This document shows, piece by piece, positions 17,860 to 28,200 of a DNA stretch of 46,089 nucleotides. Origin of the DNA: an uncultured Planctomycetota bacterium (lineage in GTDB: Bacteria; Planctomycetota; Planctomycetia; Gemmatales; HRBIN36); contig CALFAY010000017.1 in the NCBI GenBank assembly GCA_937944855.1, positions 1 to 46,089 on the forward strand, given 5' to 3'. The notes beneath the pieces are model-generated. The model did not search any database. It was given only the letters and a program-made list of their open reading frames with translations, and had not been told where the DNA came from. Both the position numbers and the translations under genes were made by a program. The first letter of the stretch is position 1, and the number at the start of each line of letters is the position of its first letter.

Positions 17860-18753
17860 ATGTATGTGCGTCTGATGCTCTACGCCCAGTTGATGTGGTC
17901 CGGCATCCCGGCTCTGCTGGCCATTTGTGGCCTGACCTCGCAAAAAGCATTGGGCGAAACCAAGAAAACGCTGTACGAAGTCGAAGCCATCAAGGACGTG
18001 TCCTATTACGAGGGAGAGGACGCCGATCCGGTTAAGCACAAGCTGGACCTGTATCTGCCCAAAGGCGGCAAGAACTATCCGGTGCTGCTGTTCATCCACG
18101 GCGGAGCGTGGACGACCGGGGACAAACGGTACATCCTGGACGTATACGGCCGACTGGGCCGGAATTTCGCTCAGCACGGCGTAGGCACGGTGGTGACGAA
18201 CTATCGTCTGTCGCCCAAGGTGCAGCATCCCTGCCACGTCGAAGATGTCGCCAGGGCCTTCGCCTGGACCTGCCAAAACATCTCCAAACACGGCGGGGAT
18301 CCGGAGCGCATTTTCGTTTGCGGTCATAGTGCCGGAGGCCATCTGGCAGCCTTGTTGGCTACCGATCCGACCTACCTTGAGAAGGAAAAATGCTCGGTGG
18401 GGCAGATCCGCGGCGTCATCCCGATGAGCGGCGTTTTCAACTTGCCTCCGGGTCGGCTTTTTGAGAGCGTCTTCACTGCCGACTCCGAGAAGCGAGCCAA
18501 GGCCATGCCCCTGAACCACGTCAAAGGGGATCATCCTCCCTTCCTCATCATCTACGCCGAGCGGGACTATCCGACCTGCGACCGCACCTCGAAAGAGTTC
18601 TGCAATGCCTTGAAACGGTGCCGGTGTCAGGCGGAATTGCTGGAGATCAAGGATCGAGACCACCTGACCATCATCGCCGCCGCTACCAACGCGGAGGATC
18701 CGGCCGCCAAGGCAATCCTGCGATTCATCGAAGAGCATTCCGCCAGGCCCTGA
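17860..18753 (+). CDS. Secreted alpha/beta-hydrolase (carboxylesterase/BD-FAE-like)
   Basis: 297 residues with an N-terminal hydrophobic signal (about 5-30). The oxyanion motif is LLFIHGGAWTTGDK (HGG at 80-82) and the nucleophile elbow is VCGHSAGGHLAA with Ser157. The likely acid is in IIYAERDYPT and the His in IKDRDHLTII (about 266). This pattern matches esterases of the BD-FAE/hormone-sensitive-lipase-like group acting on acyl esters; the substrate is unknown. GGAGG at 17845-17849 lies 10 nt before the ATG. The neighbouring gluQ starts 34 bp downstream and may be co-transcribed. The gene is divergent from the glycan operon. Confidence 0.85.
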   Translation: MYVRLMLYAQLMWSGIPALLAICGLTSQKALGETKKTLYEVEAIKDVSYYEGEDADPVKHKLDLYLPKGGKNYPVLLFIHGGAWTTGDKRYILDVYGRLGRNFAQHGVGTVVTNYRLSPKVQHPCHVEDVARAFAWTCQNISKHGGDPERIFVCGHSAGGHLAALLATDPTYLEKEKCSVGQIRGVIPMSGVFNLPPGRLFESVFTADSEKRAKAMPLNHVKGDHPPFLIIYAERDYPTCDRTSKEFCNALKRCRCQAELLEIKDRDHLTIIAAATNAEDPAAKAILRFIEEHSARP

Positions 18754-18787
18754 CGTGGTCGGTACCGGTCTGGAGTATGGAATTGAG

Positions 18788-19720
18788 ATGGTTTCCACTG
18801 ATGCGGCGGTCGGACGCCTCGCCCCGTCGCCCACCGGCGCGCAACACGTCGGGAATGCCCGAACCTATCTGATCGCCTGGTTGTCGGCCCGTTCCCGCAA
18901 CGGTCGGATCGTGCTGCGGATCGAGGACATCGACTCGCCCAGGGTCAAACTCGGAGCGGCCGAGCAGGTGATGGAAGACCTGCGCTGGCTTGGTCTGGAC
19001 TGGGACGAGGGGCCGTTCTTTCAGACCCAGAGGCTCGCGGTCTATCAGGCCGCTTTGAAGAAGCTGAAAGCGGTTGAATTGGTGTATCCGTGTACCTGCA
19101 CGCGGGCCGACATCGAACGAGCAGCCAGCGCTCCCCATCTGGACCATGAAGGGCCTCCCTATCCGGGAACCTGTGCTCGCCGTTGCGTTGCCGATGCTGA
19201 AGTGCTGGAGCGTCGTGGCCAGCGCTTCGCCTGGCGATTCCGCTCGGCCAGCGGCCCTTTCTGCTTCGACGATGAGTTCCTTGGTCAAGTCTCGGTTCCG
19301 GCGCAGTGGTGCGGCGATTTCGTGGTCTGGAAGTCGGCGGGCACTCCCGCATATCAGCTGGCAGTGGTCGTGGACGACGCGGCTATGGGGATCACCCAGG
19401 TGGTGCGCGGCGATGATCTTGTGCCGAGCACGCCGCGACAATTGCAACTGTATCGCGCTCTGGGCTTGACTCCCCCGCGCTTCTGCCACGTCCCCCTGGT
19501 CGTGGGGCCGGATGGACGAAGGTTGGCCAAACGGCACGGCGATACCCGTCTCAGCACATTGCGTGAAGCGGGCGTTTCAGCCCAGGAACTGATCGGCTAC
19601 TTGGCTTACTCCTGCGGATGGTTGGAGAAACCGAAACCCATCTCAGCAGTCGAGTTGATTTCCCATTTCGATCTCCGAACCATTCCCAGGGAACCCCTGG
19701 TATTTACGGGCAGGTGGTGA
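18788..19720 (+). CDS. gluQ: Glutamyl-Q tRNA(Asp) synthetase
   Basis: A truncated glutamyl-tRNA synthetase paralogue that lacks the anticodon-binding domain and attaches glutamate to queuosine 34 of tRNA(Asp). It shows the HIGH-like motif in LAPSPTGAQHVGNARTYL, RIEDID, the zinc-binding pattern CTCTR followed by YPGTCARRC, VVDDAAMGITQVVRGDDL, and a KMSKS-like LAKRHGDTRL. At about 311 residues the length is right. The ATG at 18788 begins close to the first beta-strand; a GTG at 18755 directly after the esterase stop would add 11 residues. A hairpin terminator follows at 19741. Confidence 0.92.
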   Translation: MVSTDAAVGRLAPSPTGAQHVGNARTYLIAWLSARSRNGRIVLRIEDIDSPRVKLGAAEQVMEDLRWLGLDWDEGPFFQTQRLAVYQAALKKLKAVELVYPCTCTRADIERAASAPHLDHEGPPYPGTCARRCVADAEVLERRGQRFAWRFRSASGPFCFDDEFLGQVSVPAQWCGDFVVWKSAGTPAYQLAVVVDDAAMGITQVVRGDDLVPSTPRQLQLYRALGLTPPRFCHVPLVVGPDGRRLAKRHGDTRLSTLREAGVSAQELIGYLAYSCGWLEKPKPISAVELISHFDLRTIPREPLVFTGRW

Positions 19721-19740
19721 ACCTGCGAACTTTGTCGTGG

Positions 19741-19770
19741 GTGCCGTTTCAGAACACGGCACGGTTTTCT
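19741..19770 (+). terminator. Probable terminator after gluQ
   Basis: GTGCCGT (19741-19747) pairs with ACGGCAC (19756-19762) around an 8-nt loop and is followed after GG by TTTTCTT. The short stem and the interrupted U-run make it a moderate-strength candidate. Confidence 0.55.
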
Positions 19771-19793
19771 TCCGATCTTTCGTGAAAAAAGCC

Positions 19794-19822
19794 TTGACAG
19801 CGGAGCCGGCTGTACCTATAGG
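19794..19822 (+). promoter_or_regulatory. Sigma-70-type promoter of the secretin gene
   Basis: A perfect -35 box TTGACA (19794-19799), a 17-bp spacer and TATAGG (19817-19822) lie between the gluQ terminator and the secretin start. Transcription from about 19829 would give a leader of roughly 130 nt. Confidence 0.65.
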
Positions 19823-19961
19823 GCCGCCCTCTGCAAGAACCTCTGCGCTGGACTGGTGCGACGGGGATTGTCCGCGCCGCAGAGGGTGCCGGGACAGACG
19901 AAAGCCAGACGCCGCCTGACCGGGGGAAACGGAGACGCGGCGGCAACGGGGGAGTATCCGC

Positions 19962-22900
19962 ATGGCAGGACGCGGAAAGGAGGCTGCGGTGGTTAGGGTG
20001 ATGATGTTGGCCTGGGTCGGCGCACTTGCCTTGCTCGCCGGACCGCTGGGTTCCCTGCATGGCCAGCAGTCGCCGGCGGGGGGAGTACCTCCGGCCGCAG
20101 CCGAGAATCGGCCTGTTCGACCACGCACTGCTCTTCAGCAGGGCATCGACCTCTACATGAAGGGCGAATACGAGTCCGCGGAACCGATGCTGCGGATTGC
20201 GGATGCTGCTCGCTCTCAGTTGAATGCGTCTGAACAGGCTCGGCTGAGTGAGTACCTTCGCAAAAATGGAGAAGCCCTCAAGGCTCGGTTCCAGGCTCTG
20301 GAACAACTCAGCAAAGCCGACGAGGCCATCCAGACCGGACGCTACCAGGAAGCCGAGCCGCTCCTGAAGGCGCTCAAGTCGAACAAGTATCTCAACGCTC
20401 GGGAACGCCAGATGGTGAACAATCTGTCGGAGACTTACCGGCAGAAAATGCCGCCGCGCTCGTGGTTCTCCGGCGGGTTCATGACGCGCCGTCCGGCTCC
20501 AGGGGCGAGCAACCCGGCCAAGCCCGATCCCGACGCGCTGCTTGCCGAGGCCCGCAAGGCCTTCGAACGTCAGGACTACGATGCCGCCGAAGCCCTGGCT
20601 CGCGAATCCGAAAACGCGGGGTTCCATGCCATCTTTCCGTGGAGCGATACCCCGGCCAAGGTTCTCCGCGATGTCCAGGCTGCCCGCGCTAAGAATCCGG
20701 CCAGCGGTCCGATGCTGCCTGCCATCGCTGAAGGCAAGGGCGAGTCGTTGCCGATGCCCCGAGTCGCGGATAGCGGCAGCAACGGCGAAACCCGTCCAGT
20801 CGTCGGTCCCCCTTCGCCCACCGTTCCGACGATGGCCGAAACCAGTCCCAATCCGCCTGCCTCTTCCGACAAGCCTGGCAAGAAGTCAGGCAGCGCCCGG
20901 GAATTGTTGCGTCAAGCCCATGCCGCGATCCAGGCCGGGGAGTTGGACCGCGCCCGGCAACTGGTCCGAGAAGCCGAGGCCACCGGCACGCACGTCCCCT
21001 GGTGGGAAGAGCATACGCCAGACAAGCTGAAAGCCGCCATTGCTCGGGCCGAGCAGAACGGAGTCAAGCAAGCGTCCGCTGCCACTGTGTCCGGCAAGCC
21101 GATGTCTGCTGCGGAAGCCAAGGCGATGGTCCGTAATGCCCGCAAGGCCCTCGACGATAACAACCTGGATCTGGCGGAGGATCTGGCCAAGCAAGCCCGG
21201 CTTGTCCAGGGCGTGAAATGGGGCTTGTTCGAGGATACCCCCGACAAGGTTCTGGCCGACGTCGCCAAGACCCGGGAGAGTGCGAACTCCGAACGCGCCG
21301 CCGCTATGCTCACCGAGGCCCGCAAACTTCTGGACAAGGGCCAACTCGACGAGGCCGAACGCCTCACCTATCAGGCTGAAGCTCTCCGCTCCAATTATCC
21401 GCTGTGGTACCGGGGCGAGCGTCCGGACAAACTGCGGGCAGAGATTTCCAACAAGCGGAAGACCCTGGCGAAGCCCAACCTGCCGCCGCTGTTGGATCCC
21501 GTCGTCAAAAAGGAGGAACCGCGTAAGCCGGCCTCGTCTGCCGTGGCCCGCAGCGATTCCCCTTTGTACGCTCCTTCGGCTCCCAACGCGGAAACCGATG
21601 CACGCCGCAAGCAGGCTGTCGAAATGATGGCTCAAGCTCGGGCCTGCCTCAACAACGGCGATCTGGTCAGTGCGTTAAACCTGGCTGCCCAGGTCAAGAG
21701 CATGAACGTGACGTTCTACCCGGGTGAGGAAAGCCCGGAGACGATCGTTGCCGCCGTGCGGGCCATCCAGAGCGGCCAGGCGGCTCGTCAGAATCCGGAA
21801 GTCGCGGAAGCCGCTCGTCGCAAGGCATTGCAACATGTCGCCGAAGCCCGCCTGATGATGAAGGAAGACCGTCTCATCGACGCCTTGCACGCCGTCCGTC
21901 AGGCTCAGCAGTGCAACGCCGTTTTCCAACCGCAGGACGACCTGCCGGAAAACGTCCTGGACGATCTCCGAAGGGCGGCCCAGAGCCAGATCGAGAAGTA
22001 CTCCGCCGCCGCCCAGACGTTGGCAAGTCATCGCCGGTACCAGGACGCGGAGCGGTACTGGGACTATGTGCGGCAGGTCGCCGGGGCCTTCGGGATGGAT
22101 ACCCGGGGCATCGATGCCAAGCTCGCCGAGACTCGCACGTTGGCTGCCGGGGGCACGCCGCAGGAAACCGGAGTCGTTCCGGCCACGGGTCCGATGAGCG
22201 AGGAAGAACGTAAAGGCCGTGAAATCCTGGCTCAAGCTCGGAGTCAGTTGGGCCGCGGCGAATTGACCGAGGCCCGAAAGCTGGCCGAGTCTCTGTACAC
22301 TGGCCCGTTCGCCCTCAAGGACGAAGCGCGCAAACTCCTCGCCCAGATCGACGACGCCGAGTACAAGCAGGCTGTCAAGCGCAGTGAGTTGCTCTATGAA
22401 CAGGCCGTCCGTGCTTTCATGCGGAAAGACTACGAGGTGGCCGCCACATATCTGCACTCTCTCGATGTCAAGCTCCTGGATGAGCGAAAGCGTGCTCACG
22501 CCCAGGAAATGCTAGCCAGTCGGGAACTGCGTCCCCAGGCCGTGGTCGCCGCGGGACACCGGGAACCCGTCGTCCAGAACACGCCGCCAGATCAGCAGCC
22601 CGGAAGCGAGACGAGCGGCAATCTGCTCAACGAAGTCCGCAAGCGGCAAGAAATCTTGATGCAGAAGCTCCGTGACGAGCAGCTTCAGAGCGAACGGGAT
22701 GCCGCTAAGTTGGCCAATCAGGGCGACTACGCCGGGGCCATTAAGCGTCTGGACGCTGCCGTCACTGCGATCAAGGAATCGGAACTGGATCCGGAAACGA
22801 CGGCTGCCATGCTGCGGCGACTGGAGCAACGCAAGAAGCAGTACAGCACCATGAGCGAGCAGGTCGCTTTCGCGGAACTACAGAAGGACAAGATGAGTGC

Positions 22901-24932
22901 CGCTTCCGAGGTCGCCAAGCGGAGGTTCCTGTTCGAGGAACAGAAGCGGGAACAGGTGAACGAGTACCTGCGGCAGTACAACGCCCTGTACAGGGAAGGC
23001 AAGTACAAGGATGCCGCGGTCGTGGCCATGAAAGCGAAGGAACTCGATCCGGACAACCCGGCCACGGAGATCGCCCTGTTCAAAGCCGACGTCATGCGAA
23101 GCCTGTCGAGCGAGGAACAGATCAAGCTGGCCAAGGGCAACGGCTTCAGTGATGCGATGGTGGACGTGGCCCGTTCGGCCGCTCCGCCGGCTGAGAGTGA
23201 TCTGCCCATCAGCTATGGCGACAAGGAGCAGTGGTTCGTCAACAGCGAGAAGCGGAAAGGCAAGGTGGCCTTGCACGTCAAACCGCTTTCGCCCGAGGAC
23301 AAAGAAGTCGCCAACAAGCTCAACACCGTGATCAGTGTGGACTTCAAGAACAAGCCGCTCATCGAGGTACTCGATGAATTGCGGCAGATGACGGGCATCA
23401 ACATCGTGCCGGATCGGCAATACATCGAGATGGACGGCATCCAGCTCGAACAGCCGGTCACGCTTCCGCTGGACCATGTGCCGGTGAAGACTGCCCTGCG
23501 GTTGATCCTGCACAACGCCCGGCTGACCTACGTCATCCAGGACGGCGTTGTTCTCGTCACCACTCCGGCGGGTGAAAAGGGCAAGATGACGCGGAAGGTC
23601 TATCCGGTGGCCGACCTGGTCGTGCCTCTGGAGCAGGACGGGCCGCCCAGTCCGCTGGACGCTATGACCGGCGGAAACGTGGCCAATGCCCAGAATACCA
23701 ACGGCTTCCAAGTCCAGATCCACAACAGCCCCGGCGACGCCTTGTCCGGCTCGTGGGCCAACGGAGCGCCCTCCGGCAACCCGGGTAAGACCCGATCGGC
23801 TGCCACCCGTTCGATGGTGGAAACTCTGATTCAACTCATTCAGAACACCATCGAACCGGCCAGCTGGGACTCGATGGGCGGTTCGGGCCACATCGAGTAC
23901 TACCCGATCGGCATGAGCTTGGTAGTCAGCCAGACGCCGGACATTCAGGAGCAGGTGCAACTGCTCTTGGATCGACTCCGCGAACTCCAGCAGGTCCAGG
24001 TGACGGTCGAGGTGCGGTTCATCACCGTGTCGGAGAACTTCTTTGAGCGGATCGGCATCGACTTCGACTTCCAGATCAACGACAACCAGACGAGGTTCTC
24101 GAAGCAGGTGGCCGCCAATGCGTTCGCTCCGCCCAACGTACCCAACGAGCCGAGCCACCTCGACAACGTGATCGTCGGCCTGACGCCGACCGGCGTGTTC
24201 ACCAATGACCTCGACATCCCGATCAACGTCAGCAGCTTCGAGCGGTCGGCGTTGCCTTCGGGATTTGCCGGCTTCCCCGGTCAGATCGGAAACAATGGCG
24301 GTATTGACATGGGCATCGCCTTCCTGAGCAGCATCGAAGCCTTTCTCTTCATCGAGGCGGCTCAAGGTGACATTCGCAGCAATGTCCTTACCGCTCCGAA
24401 ACTGACTCTCTACAACGGTGCAACGGCCACGATATTCTCCACATTGAGTCAGTTCCTTGTTCTGCAAGTGATTCCAGTTCGCGACTTCTTTACCGGACTG
24501 GTGACATTTTTGCCTCTCAACACTCCCGTTCCCAGTACGACGCAGTTGACCGTGTCCGTGGTGGTGTCAGCCGACCGGCGTTATGTAACCTTGATTCTTA
24601 ATCCGTTCATCACTCGAGTGGTGAATACCTCGCGGACCTTCAGTCCGGTGGCCGGCATCACGCTTCAGCAGCCCGACTTTGAGCAACTAAGTGTCACTAC
24701 TGCTGTGACGGTCCCCGATGGCGGAACGATCCTGCTCGGCGGGCTGAAGAACATGAACGAGCAGCGGCTTGAGTTCGGGCCGCCGATCCTGAGCAAGATG
24801 CCGTACATCAACCGGCTCTTCCGCAACCAGTCGTTCGGCCGGGAAGCACGGTCGCTGATGATCATGGTCACGCCGCGCATCATCATCCCGGAGGAAGAGG
24901 AAGAGAAACTGGGTCAGACCTTCGCATTCTGA
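19962..24932 (+). CDS. Giant secretin (GspD/PilQ-like) with N-terminal helical repeat array
   Basis: 1656 residues. GGGGGAG lies 7 nt before the ATG. A signal peptide (about 14-36) is followed by about 1100 residues rich in Ala, Glu and Arg with at least six degenerate 45-50-residue TPR-like units. They begin near 197, 314, 387, 449, 555 and 622, and a seventh, more divergent unit is near 752. Most end in a (W/F)xxDTPDKVL-type signature. An STN/secretin-N-like domain follows (about 1120-1200, VISVDFKNKPLIEVLDELR), then NolW-like and secretin domains from about 1320, ending with VPDGGTILLGGL and LSKMPYINRLFRNQS. The C-terminus therefore forms an outer-membrane secretin ring; the repeats probably sit in the periplasm. 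No other type II or IV pilus gene is adjacent. The gene has its own promoter and terminator. Confidence 0.9.
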   Translation: MAGRGKEAAVVRVMMLAWVGALALLAGPLGSLHGQQSPAGGVPPAAAENRPVRPRTALQQGIDLYMKGEYESAEPMLRIADAARSQLNASEQARLSEYLRKNGEALKARFQALEQLSKADEAIQTGRYQEAEPLLKALKSNKYLNARERQMVNNLSETYRQKMPPRSWFSGGFMTRRPAPGASNPAKPDPDALLAEARKAFERQDYDAAEALARESENAGFHAIFPWSDTPAKVLRDVQAARAKNPASGPMLPAIAEGKGESLPMPRVADSGSNGETRPVVGPPSPTVPTMAETSPNPPASSDKPGKKSGSARELLRQAHAAIQAGELDRARQLVREAEATGTHVPWWEEHTPDKLKAAIARAEQNGVKQASAATVSGKPMSAAEAKAMVRNARKALDDNNLDLAEDLAKQARLVQGVKWGLFEDTPDKVLADVAKTRESANSERAAAMLTEARKLLDKGQLDEAERLTYQAEALRSNYPLWYRGERPDKLRAEISNKRKTLAKPNLPPLLDPVVKKEEPRKPASSAVARSDSPLYAPSAPNAETDARRKQAVEMMAQARACLNNGDLVSALNLAAQVKSMNVTFYPGEESPETIVAAVRAIQSGQAARQNPEVAEAARRKALQHVAEARLMMKEDRLIDALHAVRQAQQCNAVFQPQDDLPENVLDDLRRAAQSQIEKYSAAAQTLASHRRYQDAERYWDYVRQVAGAFGMDTRGIDAKLAETRTLAAGGTPQETGVVPATGPMSEEERKGREILAQARSQLGRGELTEARKLAESLYTGPFALKDEARKLLAQIDDAEYKQAVKRSELLYEQAVRAFMRKDYEVAATYLHSLDVKLLDERKRAHAQEMLASRELRPQAVVAAGHREPVVQNTPPDQQPGSETSGNLLNEVRKRQEILMQKLRDEQLQSERDAAKLANQGDYAGAIKRLDAAVTAIKESELDPETTAAMLRRLEQRKKQYSTMSEQVAFAELQKDKMSAASEVAKRRFLFEEQKREQVNEYLRQYNALYREGKYKDAAVVAMKAKELDPDNPATEIALFKADVMRSLSSEEQIKLAKGNGFSDAMVDVARSAAPPAESDLPISYGDKEQWFVNSEKRKGKVALHVKPLSPEDKEVANKLNTVISVDFKNKPLIEVLDELRQMTGINIVPDRQYIEMDGIQLEQPVTLPLDHVPVKTALRLILHNARLTYVIQDGVVLVTTPAGEKGKMTRKVYPVADLVVPLEQDGPPSPLDAMTGGNVANAQNTNGFQVQIHNSPGDALSGSWANGAPSGNPGKTRSAATRSMVETLIQLIQNTIEPASWDSMGGSGHIEYYPIGMSLVVSQTPDIQEQVQLLLDRLRELQQVQVTVEVRFITVSENFFERIGIDFDFQINDNQTRFSKQVAANAFAPPNVPNEPSHLDNVIVGLTPTGVFTNDLDIPINVSSFERSALPSGFAGFPGQIGNNGGIDMGIAFLSSIEAFLFIEAAQGDIRSNVLTAPKLTLYNGATATIFSTLSQFLVLQVIPVRDFFTGLVTFLPLNTPVPSTTQLTVSVVVSADRRYVTLILNPFITRVVNTSRTFSPVAGITLQQPDFEQLSVTTAVTVPDGGTILLGGLKNMNEQRLEFGPPILSKMPYINRLFRNQSFGREARSLMIMVTPRIIIPEEEEEKLGQTFAF

Positions 24933-24995
24933 TCGGCCAAGTGGTCAGCGCGTGACCCCAAATTCACGCCACGCTGAAAAAGTTAGACGCTACCG

Positions 24996-25040
24996 AAGGC
25001 GCTTGCGGGATTGCTCTCCCAAGCGCCTTTCTTGTTGCTC
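24996..25040 (+). terminator. Intrinsic terminator after the secretin gene
   Basis: AAGGCGCTTG (24996-25005) and CAAGCGCCTT (25020-25029) form a perfect 10-bp stem with a 14-nt loop, followed by the T-rich TTCTTGTT. It should insulate the secretin gene from the kinase-tubulin gene. Confidence 0.8.
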
Positions 25041-25069
25041 CGTCAGTTTGCGGATCGGTCGTCGTCGGC

Positions 25070-25083
25070 CTAAACTTGTTTAG
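25070..25083. promoter_or_regulatory. Small inverted repeat, possible operator, upstream of the kinase-tubulin gene
   Basis: CTAAAC-TT-GTTTAG is a perfect 6-bp inverted repeat with a 2-nt centre, about 137 bp before the kinase-tubulin start and right after the terminator. It has the size of a dimeric repressor site, but no core promoter could be recognised beside it. Confidence 0.25.
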
Positions 25084-25219
25084 TCCAGCACCCCTGACCC
25101 CCTCCAGGGCGACGCAATACGCCTTGTCCCCTCCGAGGCAATCTGGTGAAGCTCCCGCGTGCAATCGCGGAGCGTCCCCGTCCGTCTCTCCGTAGGCCCA
25201 AGGCAGGGGCGGTTGGAAC

Positions 25220-28200
25220 ATGCCGATCCGCATCGAAACCCAGTCCGAGCCAATCCCCGGTTACCGACTCATCGAGCGCCTCGGGTGCGGCGGCTTCGGC
25301 GAGGTCTGGAAAGCCGAGGCCCCTGGTGGGCTTCTCAAAGCGATCAAGTTCGTTTACGGCGACCTGCATTCGATGGACCATTCCGGCGGGGCCAGAGCCT
25401 TGCAGGAGCTTAAAGCTCTGGAGCGCATCAAGTCCGTTCGCCACCCGTATATCCTGACTCTGGAACGCTGCGACATCGTGGACGGCCAGCTGGTCATCGT
25501 CATGGAACTGGCCGATCGCAGCCTCTGGGACCGGTTCCGCGAATGCCGCAATCAGGGTCTTCCTGGCATTCCCCGTGCCGAGCTGCTCGGTTACCTGTAC
25601 GAGGCAGCAGAGGCGCTCGACTTCATGAACGAGCGGTTCAACCTCCAGCACCTCGACATCAAGCCCCAGAACCTGTTCCTGGTTTTCAACCACGTCAAGG
25701 TAGCCGATTTCGGTCTGGTCAAAGTTGTCGAAGGGGCTCAAGCGTCGGTGACAGGCGGAGTGACACCGGTTTACGCCGCCCCGGAAACGCTCCTGGACGG
25801 CCAGGTGACCCGGTATAGCGATCAGTACAGCCTGGCCATTGTCTATCAGGAGATGCTGACAGGCCAGCGGCCGTTCACTGGGTCGAATACCCGACAATTG
25901 ATTATGCAGCGGTTGCAGTCGGGACCGAATTTGAGCAGCCTGCCGCTGAGCGACCAGCCCATCGTGGGTCGAGCCTTGGCCAAGGTGCCGACCGAGCGGT
26001 TTGCGACTTGCCGGGATTTCATTCTCGCCTTGCTCTACACCGCCTCCAATGCCCGGCTTCCGCTTCATCTCGACGAGACGCCGGGTCCCCCGCGGTTGAC
26101 ACCTGTCGTTCCCGTCAACGATAGTCCTCCCCTGACACCTGCCGGCAACACGCCGACCAATGTCGTCGCCCCGAAACTGCAGGGGCTTGATGCCCCGCCC
26201 TTGTCGGGCGGGCTGTCCCGTCTCAAGAAAGCGGAGTCCGGAGAAGCCGAGTCGGAACCGGTGCCCGGGTCCACTCGCCCGGAGCAAGTCGGCGACGGGG
26301 TGCTGACGCCCAGCGTGGTCATCGGATTGGGCGGCTTTGGGCTGGCCTGTTTGCAGGCCCTGCGGAAATACCTTCAGCGTCGGCTGCCGCACGCGCCAAC
26401 CCTGCCGCATCTCCGTTTCCTGGGAGTCGATCTCGACATCGAACCCGGCATGGTGCGGGGACTGGCCGGAGATGAGGTGCTCGTAACTCGCCTTAACCGC
26501 CCTGCCAGCTATCTGAAGCCGCGCCCCGGCATGCCACCCATTGATGATTGGATCACGCAGGGCCTTTTGTACCGCATACCGCGAACGGGCGGTTCGGGAG
26601 GATTACGCATTCTCGGTCGGCTTGCCTTCGTGGAGCACGCCCGGGGTCTGGGAGCACGTTTGCATCGCGATCTCTCGCGCGTGACCCAGCCGCAGGCATT
26701 GGAGGCGGCACAGAACCAGACGCGACTGGGAATGAGGAGCAATTGGCCGCGGGTGTTCGTCATCGCCCATCTGGCCGGTTCGACAGGAAGCGGCATGCTC
26801 TGGGACATGGCCTACACGGTTCGAGCGCAGCTAAAAGTGCTCGGCTTCTATGGGGCGGAGGTCGTGGGCGTCCTGTTGTTGCCTCCCACGGATGATCCCG
26901 AATGGACCGACCTGGCCTTGGCCAATGCTTACGCCTCCTTGAACGAGTTGTGTTATTTCCACCGGCCTGGAAAACAGTATTTCGCCCGCTTGGAAGAACG
27001 CGGCAAGGTGGTGGAAGACTCCCGACCGCCTTTCACAAGTTTCTATCTGCTCCCGACACCCGGCGGAGAAGGTGTCAGCCGAAGCGAAACTGCCCGCATC
27101 GTGGCTGATTTTTTGTATCGGCAGATGTTCACCAGCCTGGCCCGCCGCACCGAAGCGATTCGGCGAGCACAGACGACGGTGCTAGAGGACAAGCCTCCGG
27201 CCCGCACCTTCGGCATCCACGTTCAGGCCACGCCACGGCGAGCGGTCTTGGGACAGGCCGCTCGGCAGCTTTGCCGCAATCTCCTCAGCCAATGGGTCGT
27301 CAAAGGCTCCTCCCACCTGACGGCCGTGATGCAGGTGGAAGTCCGCGAAGCCTTGTCACGCCTCCGCATTGAGCCGGCATCGCTCCTGGAAGAGTTTCAG
27401 GCGGCCTGTACGCGGGAGCTGGGCGAAGCGCTGCCCACGATTATCGCACGCTGGGTTGCGCCGCTACGTCAGGCACTGCCGGGAGGCTATCCCGATCCGA
27501 AGCTCGTCACCGAAGCACTTCAGCAAGCCGAAAGCCTGCTCGGCACGCCGGAAGACATCCACTCGCTTCGTCCCTCGCCGGTCACGCTCATCGTTCGAGC
27601 TGCCGCCGATCACATCGCCAAGCAAGCCAACGCCCACTTGGTCAGCGTATTGCTTTCCTACCTGGACCGCCCAGGCTATCGGGTGGCTGGAGCCGAGGAA
27701 GCCATTCACCAGGCTTCGGTGATGATCGAATCCTGGCTGAAGCAATATGAACAAGAGATCGAACAAGCAACGCTCATGATGACCGGGCTGCTCGACCGCC
27801 TGAAACCGGAGTTGGCCGAATGGGACTGGCTGGTTCGCAGCGGCAGCCGAGCCAAACGCACTCCCAGTTTCTCACCTGCCGATCTGATTTCCCGTGCGGC
27901 GACAGTTCGCTACCAGCAAATCCTGCACTATGGGTTGGTCACGGTGTATCTCAGCCTCCGAGGTCGCCTGACGGACCAAATGAAAGACGTGCGCTTCTGC
28001 CGCACCCGGTTCTCGGACATTCAGAAGCTTTTTGACGAAGCAGGCAGGACAGCCGAGGAAGTGAATCCTTCCACCTTCGCTACGCTCTTGCCTCCGACCG
28101 TTAAAAACCTGCGGGAGATGGCCGCGCGAGTCGTTCAGGCGGTCACGCCGGACCAGATGGCCACTCTCGATCAGCGGGTGCAGAAAGCGTTGCAGAAACA

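Noticed and set aside
22878..24467. 529-codon open frame on the minus strand within the secretin gene
   Set aside because: It is antisense to conserved secretin domains, with Arg/His/Val-rich shadow composition and no motifs.
25070..26410. 446-codon minus-strand frame opposite the kinase domain
   Set aside because: It mirrors the kinase coding frame; no independent ribosome site or domain.
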